NCBI RefSeq assembly: GCF_001721295.1
Contig: NZ_MDDS01000013.1
Location: 62,001 to 126,000 of the forward strand
Reading direction: 5' to 3'
DNA length: 64,000 bases
From: Sphingomonas turrisvirgatae
GTDB taxonomy: Bacteria > Pseudomonadota > Alphaproteobacteria > Sphingomonadales > Sphingomonadaceae
Shown here: piece by piece, positions 1-8,164 of the stretch
Numbering within the stretch: position 1 is the first letter of the stretch
Layout of the letters: every line of letters begins with the position of its first letter
Program-made: the position numbers and the translations under genes
The notes under the pieces: model-generated
Database searches by the model: none
What the model saw: the letters and a program-made list of their open reading frames with translations, nothing else
What the model was told of the DNA's origin: nothing

Positions 1-43
1 TGCGCAGAAGCTCGAGCCGGCGCTGAATTTCGCTATCGTCCAT
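1..43 (-). CDS. DUF465 (YdcH-like) small protein, N-terminal fragment
   Basis: Only the first 14 codons are in the window. The minus strand reads MDDSEIQRRLELLR from an ATG at 43-41, then runs off the left edge. The charged, Leu-rich helical start fits the YdcH/DUF465 family of very short alpha-helical proteins of unknown function. The neighbouring gene at 184 is of the same family, and the two are divergent, which I recall as a common pair in sphingomonads. The family call is an inference from 14 residues plus context. Confidence 0.5.
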   Translation of the reverse strand, partial: MDDSEIQRRLELLR

Positions 44-183
44 CGTGCCCCCTGCCCCGCCCAAGTCGCTCCGTCGCAGATCAGCGTTGCCCTGTCGATG
101 GCACAATCCGCAAGGGGAGACTTGCTGCGCGAATCGTGATTTACTGCCCTTTCCCCCAACCAGTGAGCAGGAGGATTGCTTCC

Positions 184-339
184 ATGCAGAACGCGCATCT
201 CTCGGCACTTGAGGCCAAGCACGCGACGCTCGATCGACGGATCGCAGATGAATCGCACCGGCCATTACCCGATCAGATGATCATCGCCGATCTGAAGCGC
301 CAGAAACTCAAGGTAAAGGAACAGATCGAGCTGATTTAA
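184..339 (+). CDS. DUF465 (YdcH-like) small protein
   Basis: A 51-residue protein, almost wholly one charged alpha helix, with the family pattern of a Leu/Ala/Lys N-terminal half (HLSALEAKHATLDRRI), a polar turn around residue 25, and a C-terminal 'IADLKRQKLKVKEQIE' helix typical of DUF465/YdcH. Function is unknown. I chose the ATG at 184 because AGGAGG lies 10 bases upstream; the in-frame upstream extension (from 136) lacks family character. It is divergent from the other DUF465 fragment at the left edge and convergent with the PilZ gene. Confidence 0.75.
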   Translation: MQNAHLSALEAKHATLDRRIADESHRPLPDQMIIADLKRQKLKVKEQIELI

Positions 340-351
340 CGCGCGCGGTGT

Positions 352-378
352 CACCCTGGACCAGCTGTGGCCAGGGTG
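352..378. terminator. Convergent hairpin terminator between ydcH-like and PilZ genes
   Basis: Perfect 8-bp inverted repeat CACCCTGG (352-359) / CCAGGGTG (371-378) with an 11-nt loop, just after the stop of the plus-strand DUF465 gene and about 50 bases beyond the end of the minus-strand PilZ gene. No strong T-run follows, so it is a plausible bidirectional terminator only. Confidence 0.4.
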
Positions 379-429
379 GCGCCGATAACGGCCCCGGGCC
401 GCCAATGGACTGCGGGATCGCCGCCTAGT

Positions 430-801
430 TCAAAGTGCCCGACGAAGTGGCGTTGCGGTTGCGCTCGCCCGACCCGAAACCGGCTTTCGCGCTGCCAGAG
501 GATCGATCTCCCGCTCGAACGCGATGCCGATCCTGCCCTCCGCCGTCCATGCGATGTGTCCCTTGACCCACCCGACGCCGCGAACATCGACTTTCACCGG
601 CGCGCCTCGTGCAATCGGTGCGGCATATTCCGCCATCAGCCCGCCCGAAGACAGGTTTCGCACGCGCACGGTCAGATCGACGCCGTCATCGGCCTGCAAC
701 TGAGCCGACAGCAACAGGCTGTCACGCGCGCCGTTCCGCTGGCTCGCGGCATCGTCGGCCGCCGCTACGCCGGTCAGGGGATCGGTTGAAAGCTGGTCCA
801 T
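430..801 (-). CDS. PilZ domain protein
   Basis: A 123-aa protein whose core (residues about 25-105) matches the PilZ fold. The signature 'VRNLSSGGLMAE' (D/N-x-S-x-x-G motif) follows an N-terminal Arg-rich stretch, then comes a beta-strand pattern and 'GRIGIAFE' near the end. PilZ domains bind cyclic di-GMP and adjust motility, polysaccharide or virulence functions by protein contact. The RxxxR half of the c-di-GMP site is not clear here ('RNGARDS'), so binding is uncertain. It stands alone without an effector domain. dksA lies upstream in the minus-strand direction, 93 bp away. Confidence 0.75.
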   Translation of the reverse strand: MDQLSTDPLTGVAAADDAASQRNGARDSLLLSAQLQADDGVDLTVRVRNLSSGGLMAEYAAPIARGAPVKVDVRGVGWVKGHIAWTAEGRIGIAFEREIDPLAARKPVSGRASATATPLRRAL

Positions 802-894
802 CTTCCACTCGCGTTGATCTGCTTCGGCGCGAGACTAGAGCAGCAATCACTATCCAAAGCGTTAACTTGTCCCGAAGAGCCGGCGCCGCAGCGC

Positions 895-1359
895 TTATTC
901 CTCGCGCGACACCTTTTCGTTACGCTCGTGGCGCTCCTGCGCTTCAACCGTCATCGTCGCGATCGGTCGAGCTTCCAGGCGCCCAAGGCTGATCGGCTCG
1001 CCGGTGACTTCGCAATAGCCATATTCACCGTCCTCGATCCGACGCAGCGCGGCGTCGATCTTCGCGATCAACTTGCGCTGGCGATCGCGGGTACGCAGTT
1101 CGATCGACCAGTCGGTTTCGCTCGACGCGCGATCGGTCAGATCGGCTTCGCGGAGCGAATCGACTTGAAGCTGGCTCAGCGTGCCGGCCGCCTCGCGATG
1201 GATCGCATCCTTCCAGGCCAGCAGCTTTTCGCGAAAATAATCGAGCTGGCGCGAATTCATGAAGGGTTCGTCAGGGCTCGGCCGGTAACCATTAGCCGGG
1301 TCGTTGGCAGCCGGCGGCAGTTTTTCGGAGTCGTCGCGATGATCGTAAACGGTCGCCAT
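895..1359 (-). CDS. dksA: RNA polymerase-binding transcription factor DksA
   Basis: A 154-aa protein of the DksA/TraR family. The central coiled coil runs from about residue 35 to 110 (REKLLAWKDAIHREAA ... RQRKLIAKIDAALRRIEDGE), then comes the C-terminal region 'YGYCEVTGEPISLGRLEARP'. Of the four zinc cysteines in classical DksA only one is visible (YGYC; the next CxxC partner is replaced by EVTG, and the second pair by ARP), so this is a Cys-poor DksA variant, as in many alphaproteobacteria. DksA enters the RNA polymerase secondary channel and, with ppGpp, tunes rRNA and amino-acid promoters. Start at 1359: GGAG lies upstream, and the longer frame to 1482 looks non-coding. Confidence 0.9.
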   Translation of the reverse strand: MATVYDHRDDSEKLPPAANDPANGYRPSPDEPFMNSRQLDYFREKLLAWKDAIHREAAGTLSQLQVDSLREADLTDRASSETDWSIELRTRDRQRKLIAKIDAALRRIEDGEYGYCEVTGEPISLGRLEARPIATMTVEAQERHERNEKVSREE

Positions 1360-1770
1360 TTGCACTCTCCACCCCGGATATCCGACAGCGAAGCGATCGG
1401 AAGTCCGCTTTTTGCCCGCCGGCGCTATACGGATGCGCGCTCTACTCCACAAGCGCTCGAATCCAGCAACGTCTTGCGTCAAGCAGCTCCCGCAATGCAG
1501 GAAATTGCAGGAAGTGGCCGCGCCGCCAATCTCCGCGAACGACGACCAAGATCACGCATCACTTCGAGAACTAGCCGAGAAATGTCTCTTTCCGACACAT
1601 TAACCATATATCGCTCTTTCATGTTCTGAAAATAGGACACGCCAGCGCCCAAGCTTTGGTTAACGCTATTGAACTTAATACTTTCTTCTGCACTTTCTCG
1701 CAAATGAACCATCGCAGTCGCTGCTTGATTAGCGCTCCGGGGCGTGTTCAGGGACAGGAAAGTATTCGTC
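1360..1770. other. 411-bp intergenic region upstream of dksA and the PEP-CTERM-like gene
   Basis: Divergent promoter region. The part 1560-1740 is clearly more AT-rich than the flanks and has GGTTAACG and ATTAACC motifs, suggesting promoter or regulator sites. One weak minus-strand reading frame (1479-1772) covers much of it and is listed separately. I see no RNA gene. Confidence 0.5.
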
Positions 1771-1772
1771 AT
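1479..1772 (-). CDS. Doubtful small ORF antisense to the intergenic region
   Basis: A 97-residue frame starting MTNTFLSLNTPRSANQ, with a balanced amino-acid composition and an amphipathic stretch 'ERDISRLVLEVMRDLG'. Its ATG overlaps the ATG of the plus-strand gene at 1771 on the opposite strand. In favour: protein-like composition in a region that is otherwise empty. Against: codon third positions are not GC-rich like the neighbours, no recognised domain, and no clear ribosome site. It may equally be a chance frame in AT-rich regulatory DNA. Confidence 0.25.
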   Translation of the reverse strand: MTNTFLSLNTPRSANQAATAMVHLRESAEESIKFNSVNQSLGAGVSYFQNMKERYMVNVSERDISRLVLEVMRDLGRRSRRLAARPLPAISCIAGAA

Positions 1773-2706
1773 GTCAGTTAAAATGGCCTTGGCTAAGCTT
1801 TGCGCATGTGCCTGCGGGGGCGCGGTGGTCGGCGGCGGGGCGGTGCATGTCGCCGATACGGCGCGCGCGGAACGAAGCTTCTCGAAGCAGCGCGAAAGCG
1901 TGAAGCAGCGCGTCGTCAAACGGCGCGTGGCTTCTCGAGCCGGCGTGCGTAAGCGAGTCGTTCGGCGGACGGTCACCACCACGGCGCAATGCACACCACA
2001 GGTTGTAACCGTCACCACCCAAGGCACGGCAATCCCGCTGCCCCCGCCCAGCTATGCCGAAATGCCGGCAGTCGGCGGCGGTGGCGGCGGCGGGGCAGCT
2101 GCGGTCGGCGGCGGCGGCGGCTTTGGCGGCGGGTTCGGTGGTGGCTTCTTCGCCGGGGGCTTCTTCGGCGGATCGGGCGGGTCTTCCGGCAGCAGCGGGA
2201 TCGTCATCTCGACCTCAACCAGCACCAGCTCGGGCACGACGAGCAGCGGCACGTCGAGCGGCATCAACATCGACATCGACGTTTCGACCGGTGGCACCTC
2301 CACCTCGACCGGCGGTTCCTCGACTTCGACCTCTACCGGCGGCTCGTCCACATCCACTTCGGCGGGCGGATCGTCGGGTGACGTGTCCACCTCGACTTCG
2401 GCATCCTCGTCGGGCGACGTGTCAACATCCTCGTCGACCTCGTCGGCCTCGTCGACGTCGGCAAGCTCGTCAGGCGATGTTTCGACCTCAACTTCTAGCG
2501 GATGGAGCACGTCCAGCGGCTGGAGCACCTCGAGCTCGACCAGCACATCGACATCCCCGTCCAGCGGCACGTCGAGCGGCACGCCGCATGGCCCCGAACC
2601 GGTGCCTGCCCCGCCGATGGTTCTGCTGTTCGGCGCCGCCGCAGCGGCCCTGGTCGCGCGCAAACGCTTCCAGAACCGCAAGACGGCGGACGCGTCGGCA
2701 GCTTAA
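1771..2706 (+). CDS. Ser/Thr/Gly-rich secreted protein with PEP-CTERM-like anchor
   Basis: A 311-aa low-complexity exported protein. Residues 1-33 resemble a signal peptide with Ala/Cys/Gly core ending 'ADTARA'. Then come a basic segment (KRRVASRAGVRKRVVRR), Gly runs and about 170 residues of Ser/Thr repeats (STSTST, GGSSTSTS). The C-terminus 'GPEPVPAPPMVLLFGAA' followed by a hydrophobic helix and 'ARKRF' has the layout of PEP-CTERM sorting signals: PEP motif, membrane helix, basic end. Such proteins are cut by exosortase and often glycosylated on Ser/Thr and linked to exopolysaccharide. No exosortase gene is in this window. An in-frame ATG at 1744 is a possible earlier start, but the segment before 1771 is not signal-like. 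Confidence 0.7.
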   Translation: MSVKMALAKLCACACGGAVVGGGAVHVADTARAERSFSKQRESVKQRVVKRRVASRAGVRKRVVRRTVTTTAQCTPQVVTVTTQGTAIPLPPPSYAEMPAVGGGGGGGAAAVGGGGGFGGGFGGGFFAGGFFGGSGGSSGSSGIVISTSTSTSSGTTSSGTSSGINIDIDVSTGGTSTSTGGSSTSTSTGGSSTSTSAGGSSGDVSTSTSASSSGDVSTSSSTSSASSTSASSSGDVSTSTSSGWSTSSGWSTSSSTSTSTSPSSGTSSGTPHGPEPVPAPPMVLLFGAAAAALVARKRFQNRKTADASAA

Positions 2707-3215
2707 TCGGCCGCGATCAACGCCTGCTCGATTTCCGGCAACGTGTGGCCGGTGAGGTCCTTCGCAATCTCACCCGCCAGCCGTTTCTCGACCTCCTTGT
2801 GATAATTCTTGCGCAATTCGCCCAGCGTCTTGGGCGGCGCGACGATGATCAGCGATTCAAAATCGTTGTTGAGCGCACGCTTGCGCAACAGTTCGGCAGT
2901 CTCGGCCGCGAACTTGTCCTCTTCCATCTGATGATAGTCGGTCTCACCCATCGTCCCGCGTGATGGCGCGAACTGCGCCCCGGCGCCGCTGGCGTGATTC
3001 GACCCGTTCTGCGCAACGGCTGGCGCGCCGGGCCCCGACTGGGTGGACGACGCCCGCCCCGCCTTGTCGGTCTTCTGGTCGAGGTCGCTAGGGTTGTCCT
3101 GAACGCGCTTCCGCTCGAGCTGAAGGTTGGGATAGGCCTCATCGCCCTCGTTGCGCAGGAACAGCATCTTGCGGCCATCGGCCACCACGACAAAGGCATT
3201 ATGGGGAACCTGCAT
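2703..3215 (-). CDS. Host attachment family protein
   Basis: A 170-aa protein of the family named 'protein required for attachment to host cells' (Pfam Host_attach). Visible features are the N-terminal strand 'HNAFVVVADGRKMLFLRN', a variable Gly/Ser/Ala-rich middle and the conserved C-terminal half 'FESLIIVAPPKTLGELR' with 'EIAKDLTGHTLPEIE'. The fold resembles the eRF1 domain 2/RNase H-like family; the biochemical role is not established. Start at 3215 has AGGAG 8 bases upstream. Its end overlaps the PEP-CTERM-like gene end by 4 bp (convergent). It is divergent from serS. Confidence 0.85.
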   Translation of the reverse strand: MQVPHNAFVVVADGRKMLFLRNEGDEAYPNLQLERKRVQDNPSDLDQKTDKAGRASSTQSGPGAPAVAQNGSNHASGAGAQFAPSRGTMGETDYHQMEEDKFAAETAELLRKRALNNDFESLIIVAPPKTLGELRKNYHKEVEKRLAGEIAKDLTGHTLPEIEQALIAAD

Positions 3216-3304
3216 CGTTCTTCTCCTGTGATTGGTCATCACCGGAACGCATGCAATGCAGGCCGGGTTGCGCGCTTTATCGCGCGCCTCCATAGCCTGC
3301 ACCC

Positions 3305-4579
3305 ATGCACGACATCCGCCTGATCCGCGACAATCCGCAAGCTTTCGACACTGCGCTGGCCCGCAAGGGGCTTGAGCCGCATGCCGCGACGATCACCGCA
3401 CTGGACGAGGCGCGCCGTGCGCTGACCACGCGCCAGCAGGAGGTACAGGCACGCCGCAACGACCTGTCGAAGCAGGTCGGCCAAGCCAAGGCCGCGAAGG
3501 ACGAGGATCGCGCGCAGGCGTTGATGACCGAAGTCGCCAGCCTGAAGGCAGAACTCGAGACCCTCACGCTCTCACAGGGCGCAGCGGACGAAGCGCTGCG
3601 CGATGCGCTAGCCGCCCTCCCCAACCTGCCCGCCGACGACGTGCCGGAGGGGAAGGATGAGGACGACAACCAACTGGTTCACATGCGGGGCACCCTGCCC
3701 GACTTCACATTCGAACCGCAGGAGCACGACGCCTTCGCGCCGGCGCTCGGCCTCGACTTCGAAACGGGTGCATTGCTCGCCGGCGCGCGCTTCACGCTGG
3801 TGCGCGGCCATGCCGCCAGGCTCGCGCGCGCGCTGGGCCAGTTCATGCTCGATACGCTGACTAGCGAGCATGGCTATGAAGAAGTGAACCCGCCGCTGCT
3901 AGTGCGCGACGATGCGATGTTCGGCACTGGACAGCTGCCCAAATTCGCGGAGGACCTGTTCCGGACGACCGACGGTCGCTGGCTGATTCCGACTGCGGAG
4001 GTCAGCCTGACCAACATCGTGCGCGAGCAAATCCTGCCGGCAGAGGTACTGCCGCTACGCTTCACCGCGCTTACCCCCTGCTTCCGTTCCGAAGCCGGCG
4101 CGGCGGGACGCGACACCCGCGGCTATATCCGCCAGCACCAGTTCGACAAGGTCGAGATGGTTTCGATCACCGCGCCGGAGGCTTCCGAAGCCGAACACGA
4201 ACGGATGACCGCGGCGGCCGAGGGCATCCTCCACGCGCTTGGCCTTCCCTTCCGCCGCATGAAGCTGTGCGCGGGCGACATGGGGTTCAGTGCCGCGCGC
4301 ACCTATGATCTGGAGGTGTGGCTGCCCGGCCAGGGGCGCTACCGCGAGATTTCGTCCTGCTCGACCTGCACGGACTTCCAGGCGCGGCGCATGAACGCGC
4401 GCTATCGCAATGCCGACGGCAAGCCGGCGTTCGTCCACACGTTGAACGGATCGGGTCTGGCGGTCGGGCGGACCCTGGTCGCGGTTCTGGAAAATTACCA
4501 GCAGGAGGACGGATCGGTTGCCGTGCCGACGGCCTTGCAGCCCTATCTGCGCGGCTTGAACAAGCTTGAGCCTGCCTAA
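3305..4579 (+). CDS. serS: Seryl-tRNA synthetase
   Basis: Full-length (424 aa) class II synthetase that charges tRNA-Ser (and tRNA-Sec where present) with serine. Residues 1-100 form the tRNA-binding coiled-coil arm ([15 protein letters not shown]...). The catalytic core has motif 2 '[19 protein letters not shown]' and motif 3 '[18 protein letters not shown]'. The stop codon overlaps the surE start (TAATG), implying translational coupling. A serS-surE order is common in alphaproteobacteria. Confidence 0.97.
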   Translation: MHDIRLIRDNPQAFDTALARKGLEPHAATITALDEARRALTTRQQEVQARRNDLSKQVGQAKAAKDEDRAQALMTEVASLKAELETLTLSQGAADEALRDALAALPNLPADDVPEGKDEDDNQLVHMRGTLPDFTFEPQEHDAFAPALGLDFETGALLAGARFTLVRGHAARLARALGQFMLDTLTSEHGYEEVNPPLLVRDDAMFGTGQLPKFAEDLFRTTDGRWLIPTAEVSLTNIVREQILPAEVLPLRFTALTPCFRSEAGAAGRDTRGYIRQHQFDKVEMVSITAPEASEAEHERMTAAAEGILHALGLPFRRMKLCAGDMGFSAARTYDLEVWLPGQGRYREISSCSTCTDFQARRMNARYRNADGKPAFVHTLNGSGLAVGRTLVAVLENYQQEDGSVAVPTALQPYLRGLNKLEPA

Positions 4580-5343
4580 TGAGGATCCTGCTCACCAATG
4601 ACGATGGCGTCCATGCGCGCGGGCTTCAGGTGCTCGAACGCATTGCCCGCACGCTATCCGACGACATCACCATCGTCGCGCCGCTCGAGGAACAATCCGG
4701 CAAAGGACGTTCCTTAAGCCTGACCGAACCCGTGCGGCTGCGCACCTTCGGTGAACGGCGGTTCGCGGTTACCGGTACGCCGACCGATGCGGTAATGATG
4801 GCGCTCGCCGAGATCATGAAGGACGCCAAGCCCGACTTGATCCTGTCAGGCGTTAATCGCGGCGCCAATCTGGGTGAGGATGTCAGCTATTCGGGCACCG
4901 TATCGGCCGCGATGGAAGGCGCGCTGGCCGGCATCCGCTCGATCGCGCTCAGCCAGCGCTATGCGCTAAGCGCGCCGGGCGAGCAGGTCAGTTTCGAAGC
5001 GGCCGAGGCTTGGGGCGAGCGTGTGCTGCGACCATTGCTGGATGCCGATTGGGCACCGCGCACGCTGATGAATGTCAACTTCCCGCCAGTTCCGGCCGCC
5101 GAGGTCAAGGGTATCAAGCCGGTCGGCCAGGGCCTGCGCGACTATGGCCGGCTAAAGCTAGACAAGCGGACCGATCCGCGCGGTTTCGACTATTACTGGT
5201 TCGGCCTAGGCCGCGTGCCTCATACGCCGGTCGCCGATACGGACCTAGAGGCGATTGAGCAGGGCCTGATTACCGTTACGCCGCTGCATCTCGACATGAC
5301 GCACGCGCCGTCGCTGGATATGCTTGCCCGCGCATTTGCATGA
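4579..5343 (+). CDS. surE: 5'/3'-nucleotidase SurE
   Basis: A 254-aa metal-dependent survival protein that dephosphorylates nucleoside 5'- and 3'-monophosphates. The family metal ligands are visible: D8 and D9 in 'LLTNDDGVHARG', S40 in 'EEQSGKGRS' and N93 in 'SGVNRGANLGEDVSYSGT'. It starts one base inside the serS stop. In many relatives pcm and an M23 peptidase follow surE; here they do not, and a K+ channel gene comes next after 73 bp. Confidence 0.95.
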   Translation: MRILLTNDDGVHARGLQVLERIARTLSDDITIVAPLEEQSGKGRSLSLTEPVRLRTFGERRFAVTGTPTDAVMMALAEIMKDAKPDLILSGVNRGANLGEDVSYSGTVSAAMEGALAGIRSIALSQRYALSAPGEQVSFEAAEAWGERVLRPLLDADWAPRTLMNVNFPPVPAAEVKGIKPVGQGLRDYGRLKLDKRTDPRGFDYYWFGLGRVPHTPVADTDLEAIEQGLITVTPLHLDMTHAPSLDMLARAFA

Positions 5344-5416
5344 GGCGCCTGCCAACATGACCGCAGGTACGAACGGCAGCGGAACGATTGGACGGCAAGG
5401 GCATTCGGCACGCTGA

Positions 5417-6439
5417 ATGGCGCTCCCATCGCACGCAACGCTCAAGCGCAAGTCCACCCTGCCGGTCTGGGTGTCGATCACCTGGCGCGTGCTGGCGGTG
5501 GTGTTCATGTTCGTGCTGGCGATCGGTGTTCACTGGTTCGATCGTTCCGGGCTGCGTGACAATTACGACGGGCATGTCAGCTTCGCCGACGTCGTCTACT
5601 TCACCATGATCTCGATCACCACGGTCGGCTATGGCGACATCGTGCCGGTGAGCCAGCAGGCACGGCTGTTCGACGCGCTGGTGGTAACGCCGATCCGCAT
5701 CTTCGCGGTGCTGCTGTTCATCGGCACCGCCTATAACTTCGTTCTCAAACGCACATGGGACAAATTGCGCATGGCGGTCATCCAGAAGAACTTGCGCGGC
5801 CACATCATCGTCGCGGGCTATGGCACGACGGGGTCCGAGGCGGTCGATGAACTGATCGCTCGCGGCACCGATCCGGGCCATATCGTCGTGATCGATTGCG
5901 CCGCCGACGCGCTGGAGAGCGCCCGTTCGTGCGGCTGCATCATCCTGCAGGGCGACGCGACTCGTGACGCGACGCTGGAAGATGTGAAGATCCGCGATGC
6001 ATCGGCGATGATCGTCAGCGCCGGCCGCGACGATACATCCGTGCTCATCACGCTGACCGCCCGCCATCTCGCGCCCGATCTGAAGATCAGCACGGTGGTA
6101 AACGCCGAGGATAACGAACTCCCTGCCCGCGCCGCCGGCGCCACGACGGTCATCAACCCTGTCAGCTTTGCCGGGCTGTTGCTCGCCAATTCCTGCAAGA
6201 GCCAGCACATCGCCGACTATATGATGGACCTGGCGAGCATCGACGGCCCAGTCGCGCTGACCGAGCGCCCGGTCATGCCCGACGAAGTGGGCCAGCCGCT
6301 ATCAGCGCTGGCCACCGGCGTCGGCCTGCGCCTCTACCGCAACGGTCAGGCGTTCGGCTTTTTCGCACCCGAAGCACGAGCGCTTCAGGCTGGCGACCTG
6401 ATCGTTGAGGTGATCCGGACCCGCGATCGTTCGGCTTGA
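5417..6439 (+). CDS. Two-TM potassium channel with RCK (TrkA-N) domain
   Basis: A 340-aa inner-membrane K+ channel. TM1 spans about residues 20-40, a pore loop carries the selectivity filter 'TVGYGD' (69-74), and TM2 is at about 88-107. The cytoplasmic RCK domain begins at 'HIIVAGYGTTGSEAVDEL' with the nucleotide-binding GxGxxG (G134, G136, G139), and a TrkA-C-like domain ends the protein. It resembles Kch/MthK-type channels gated by ligand binding to the RCK ring. A good hairpin terminator follows, so it is probably the last gene of its unit. Confidence 0.93.
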   Translation: MALPSHATLKRKSTLPVWVSITWRVLAVVFMFVLAIGVHWFDRSGLRDNYDGHVSFADVVYFTMISITTVGYGDIVPVSQQARLFDALVVTPIRIFAVLLFIGTAYNFVLKRTWDKLRMAVIQKNLRGHIIVAGYGTTGSEAVDELIARGTDPGHIVVIDCAADALESARSCGCIILQGDATRDATLEDVKIRDASAMIVSAGRDDTSVLITLTARHLAPDLKISTVVNAEDNELPARAAGATTVINPVSFAGLLLANSCKSQHIADYMMDLASIDGPVALTERPVMPDEVGQPLSALATGVGLRLYRNGQAFGFFAPEARALQAGDLIVEVIRTRDRSA

Positions 6440-6444
6440 AGGCC

Positions 6445-6487
6445 CGGGCGGGTAACGGGCTCCACCCGCCCGCCCCCTATCTTTTTC
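6445..6487 (+). terminator. Rho-independent terminator after the K+ channel gene
   Basis: Perfect 9-bp stem CGGGCGGGT (6445-6453) / ACCCGCCCG (6464-6472), 10-nt loop, then a short pyrimidine stretch with five T residues at 6482-6486. It separates the channel gene from rimO. Confidence 0.75.
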
Positions 6488-6516
6488 TGTAGAAACCCCT
6501 ATGTCGCCCGCCGATC

Positions 6517-7860
6517 ATGGCAACGCGACTCCCCGAAGCCCCCAAGGTGGGCATGGTGTCGCTCGGCTGTCCCAAAAATCTGGTCGACAGCGAGCGTATC
6601 CTGACCAAGCTCCGTTCCGACGGCTATGCCATGTCGGCCGATTATGCCGGCGCGGACGTGGTGCTCGTCAACACCTGCGGTTTTCTCGACAGCGCCAAGG
6701 AAGAATCGCTCGAAGCGATCGGCGAGGCGATTGCGGAGAATGGCCGCGTCATCGTCACCGGCTGCATGGGCAAGGAGGCGGAAGTCATCCGCGCCCGCTT
6801 CCCCAATGTCCTCGCCGTCACCGGCGCGCACCAATATGAGGAGGTCGTCGGCGCGGTCCATGAGGCGGCGCCGATGCCGCCGAACGCGTTCCTGAATCTG
6901 GTCCCCGATGCAGGGCTGAAGCTCACGCCGCGCCATTACAGCTATCTCAAGATCAGCGAGGGCTGCAATCACCGCTGCGCCTTCTGCATCATCCCGGCAC
7001 TGCGCGGCGACTTGGTCAGCCGCCGCCCCGATGCGATCCTGCGCGAGGCGGAAAAGCTGGTTGCGGCCGGCACGAATGAGCTGCTGGTCATCAGCCAGGA
7101 CACCTCGGCCTATGGCATAGACATCCGCAAGGAACCGCGGATGTGGAAGGGCGAGCCGATCGTCCCGCACATGACCGACCTCGCACGCGAACTCGGCAGG
7201 ATCGCGCCGTGGGTCCGGCTTCACTATGTCTACCCCTACCCCCATGTCGACCAGGTCATCCCGTTGATGGCCGAGGGCTTGATCCTCCCCTATCTCGACA
7301 TCCCCTTTCAGCATGCCGCGCCCAGCGTCCTGCGGACCATGCGTCGGCCGGCGAACGAGGCCAAGGTGCTGGAACGGCTGAGGCACTGGCGCAGCATCGC
7401 GCCTGACATCACCATCCGCTCGACCTTCGTGGTCGGCTTCCCGGGTGAGACCGAGGCGGACTTCCAGTATCTGCTCGACTGGCTCGACGAAGCGCAGCTC
7501 GATCGGGTTGGCGCCTTCCGGTTCGAACCGGTCGAAGGCGCGGCAGCGAACGATCTGCCCGGCGCCGTACCCGAGGCGGTGAAGGAAGAACGTTACGCCC
7601 GGATCATGGACAAGACCGCAGCGATCAGCGCCGCAAAGCTCGCAGGCAAGGTCGGTCGCACGCTCGACGTGATCGTCGATGAGGTCGACGGCGATGGCGC
7701 CAATGCGCGCTCTCAGGCCGACGCGCCCGAGATCGACGGCACCGTTTTCCTGCGCGACGCCGGGCACCTGAAGCAAGGCGACATCGTTCAAGTGAAGATC
7801 GAGGACGCCGACGAGCACGACCTGTACGGCGTGCCGCTTGACATGGCCGCACAAAACTAG
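6517..7860 (+). CDS. rimO: Ribosomal protein S12 methylthiotransferase RimO
   Basis: A 447-aa radical-SAM enzyme that adds a methylthio group to the conserved Asp of ribosomal protein S12. The N-terminal UPF0004 domain binds a [4Fe-4S] cluster through C18 ('SLGCPKN'), C54 ('VNTCGF') and C83 ('TGCMGKE'). The radical-SAM triad is C150-x3-C154-x2-C157 in '[13 protein letters not shown]'. A TRAM domain closes the protein ('[11 protein letters not shown]'). The '[12 protein letters not shown]' start is the RimO version, which separates it from MiaB. tRNA-Gly lies 18 bp downstream. Confidence 0.96.
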   Translation: MATRLPEAPKVGMVSLGCPKNLVDSERILTKLRSDGYAMSADYAGADVVLVNTCGFLDSAKEESLEAIGEAIAENGRVIVTGCMGKEAEVIRARFPNVLAVTGAHQYEEVVGAVHEAAPMPPNAFLNLVPDAGLKLTPRHYSYLKISEGCNHRCAFCIIPALRGDLVSRRPDAILREAEKLVAAGTNELLVISQDTSAYGIDIRKEPRMWKGEPIVPHMTDLARELGRIAPWVRLHYVYPYPHVDQVIPLMAEGLILPYLDIPFQHAAPSVLRTMRRPANEAKVLERLRHWRSIAPDITIRSTFVVGFPGETEADFQYLLDWLDEAQLDRVGAFRFEPVEGAAANDLPGAVPEAVKEERYARIMDKTAAISAAKLAGKVGRTLDVIVDEVDGDGANARSQADAPEIDGTVFLRDAGHLKQGDIVQVKIEDADEHDLYGVPLDMAAQN

Positions 7861-7878
7861 GAGTTCAGCGCGACCCGA

Positions 7879-7952
7879 GCGGGTGTAGCTCAATGGTAGA
7901 GCAGAAGCTTCCCAAGCTTACGACGAGGGTTCGATTCCCTTCACCCGCTCCA
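7879..7952 (+). tRNA. tRNA-Gly (anticodon CCC), CCA encoded
   Basis: 74-nt cloverleaf. Acceptor stem GCGGGTG (7879-7885) pairs with CACCCGC (7942-7948), discriminator T, then genomic CCA. The anticodon loop TTCCCAA gives CCC. The T-arm contains GGGTTCGATTCCC. The overall sequence closely resembles the E. coli glyU type. Its 3' end is the integration site of the island that follows. Confidence 0.96.
7935..7952 (+). repeat. attL: tRNA-Gly 3' end, left end of genomic island
   Basis: The tRNA 3' segment TTCCCTTCACCCGCTCCA is repeated, with one C missing, at 15969-15985 next to the end of glmS. A P4-type integrase gene starts 212 bp further on. The imperfect copy suggests either decay after integration or an imperfect original target. 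Confidence 0.65.
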
Positions 7953-8065
7953 TTTCTCTGTTCGCAGACGTCCGTATCCGTCTAGACAGACCCCCAAAAC
8001 CCTAGGTATTCTGCGGTTATCAGGCCGCAAGCGTTCACCCGTGTTCGCATTCAGCCGCCAGCCGC

Positions 8066-8137
8066 TGGGGGTATGATTGGGGGGTATATGCGATTCGGCC
8101 AAGTCCGTACCCCCACGCTTGGGGGTATATTGGGGGT
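8066..8137 (+). repeat. Integrase arm-type G5TAT repeats at left island end
   Basis: Four TGGGGGT-type sites in direct order: a pair at 8066-8087 (TGGGGGTATGATT then G6TAT) and a pair at 8120-8137 (TGGGGGTATAT then TGGGGGT). An inverted copy TACCCCCA lies at 8108-8115. The first pair recurs at the right end of the island (15889-15909). Their place between attL and the integrase gene fits arm-binding sites for the integrase N-terminal domain; this function is inferred. Confidence 0.5.
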
Positions 8138-8164
8138 GCGATCCCCGGAAAGGCCGAAAAGCCC

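Noticed and set aside
2210-2580. Repeated TCSACS units as a possible microsatellite or CRISPR-like array
   Set aside because: They are codon-level Ser/Thr/Gly repeats in frame inside a coding gene; there are no spacers.
2052-2681. Acidic Pro/Glu/Val-rich frame antisense to the PEP-CTERM-like gene
   Set aside because: Mirror of the Ser/Thr/Gly repeats; the sense strand has signal peptide and sorting tail.
5388-5609. Small frame before the K+ channel
   Set aside because: Overlaps the channel gene in another frame without a domain.
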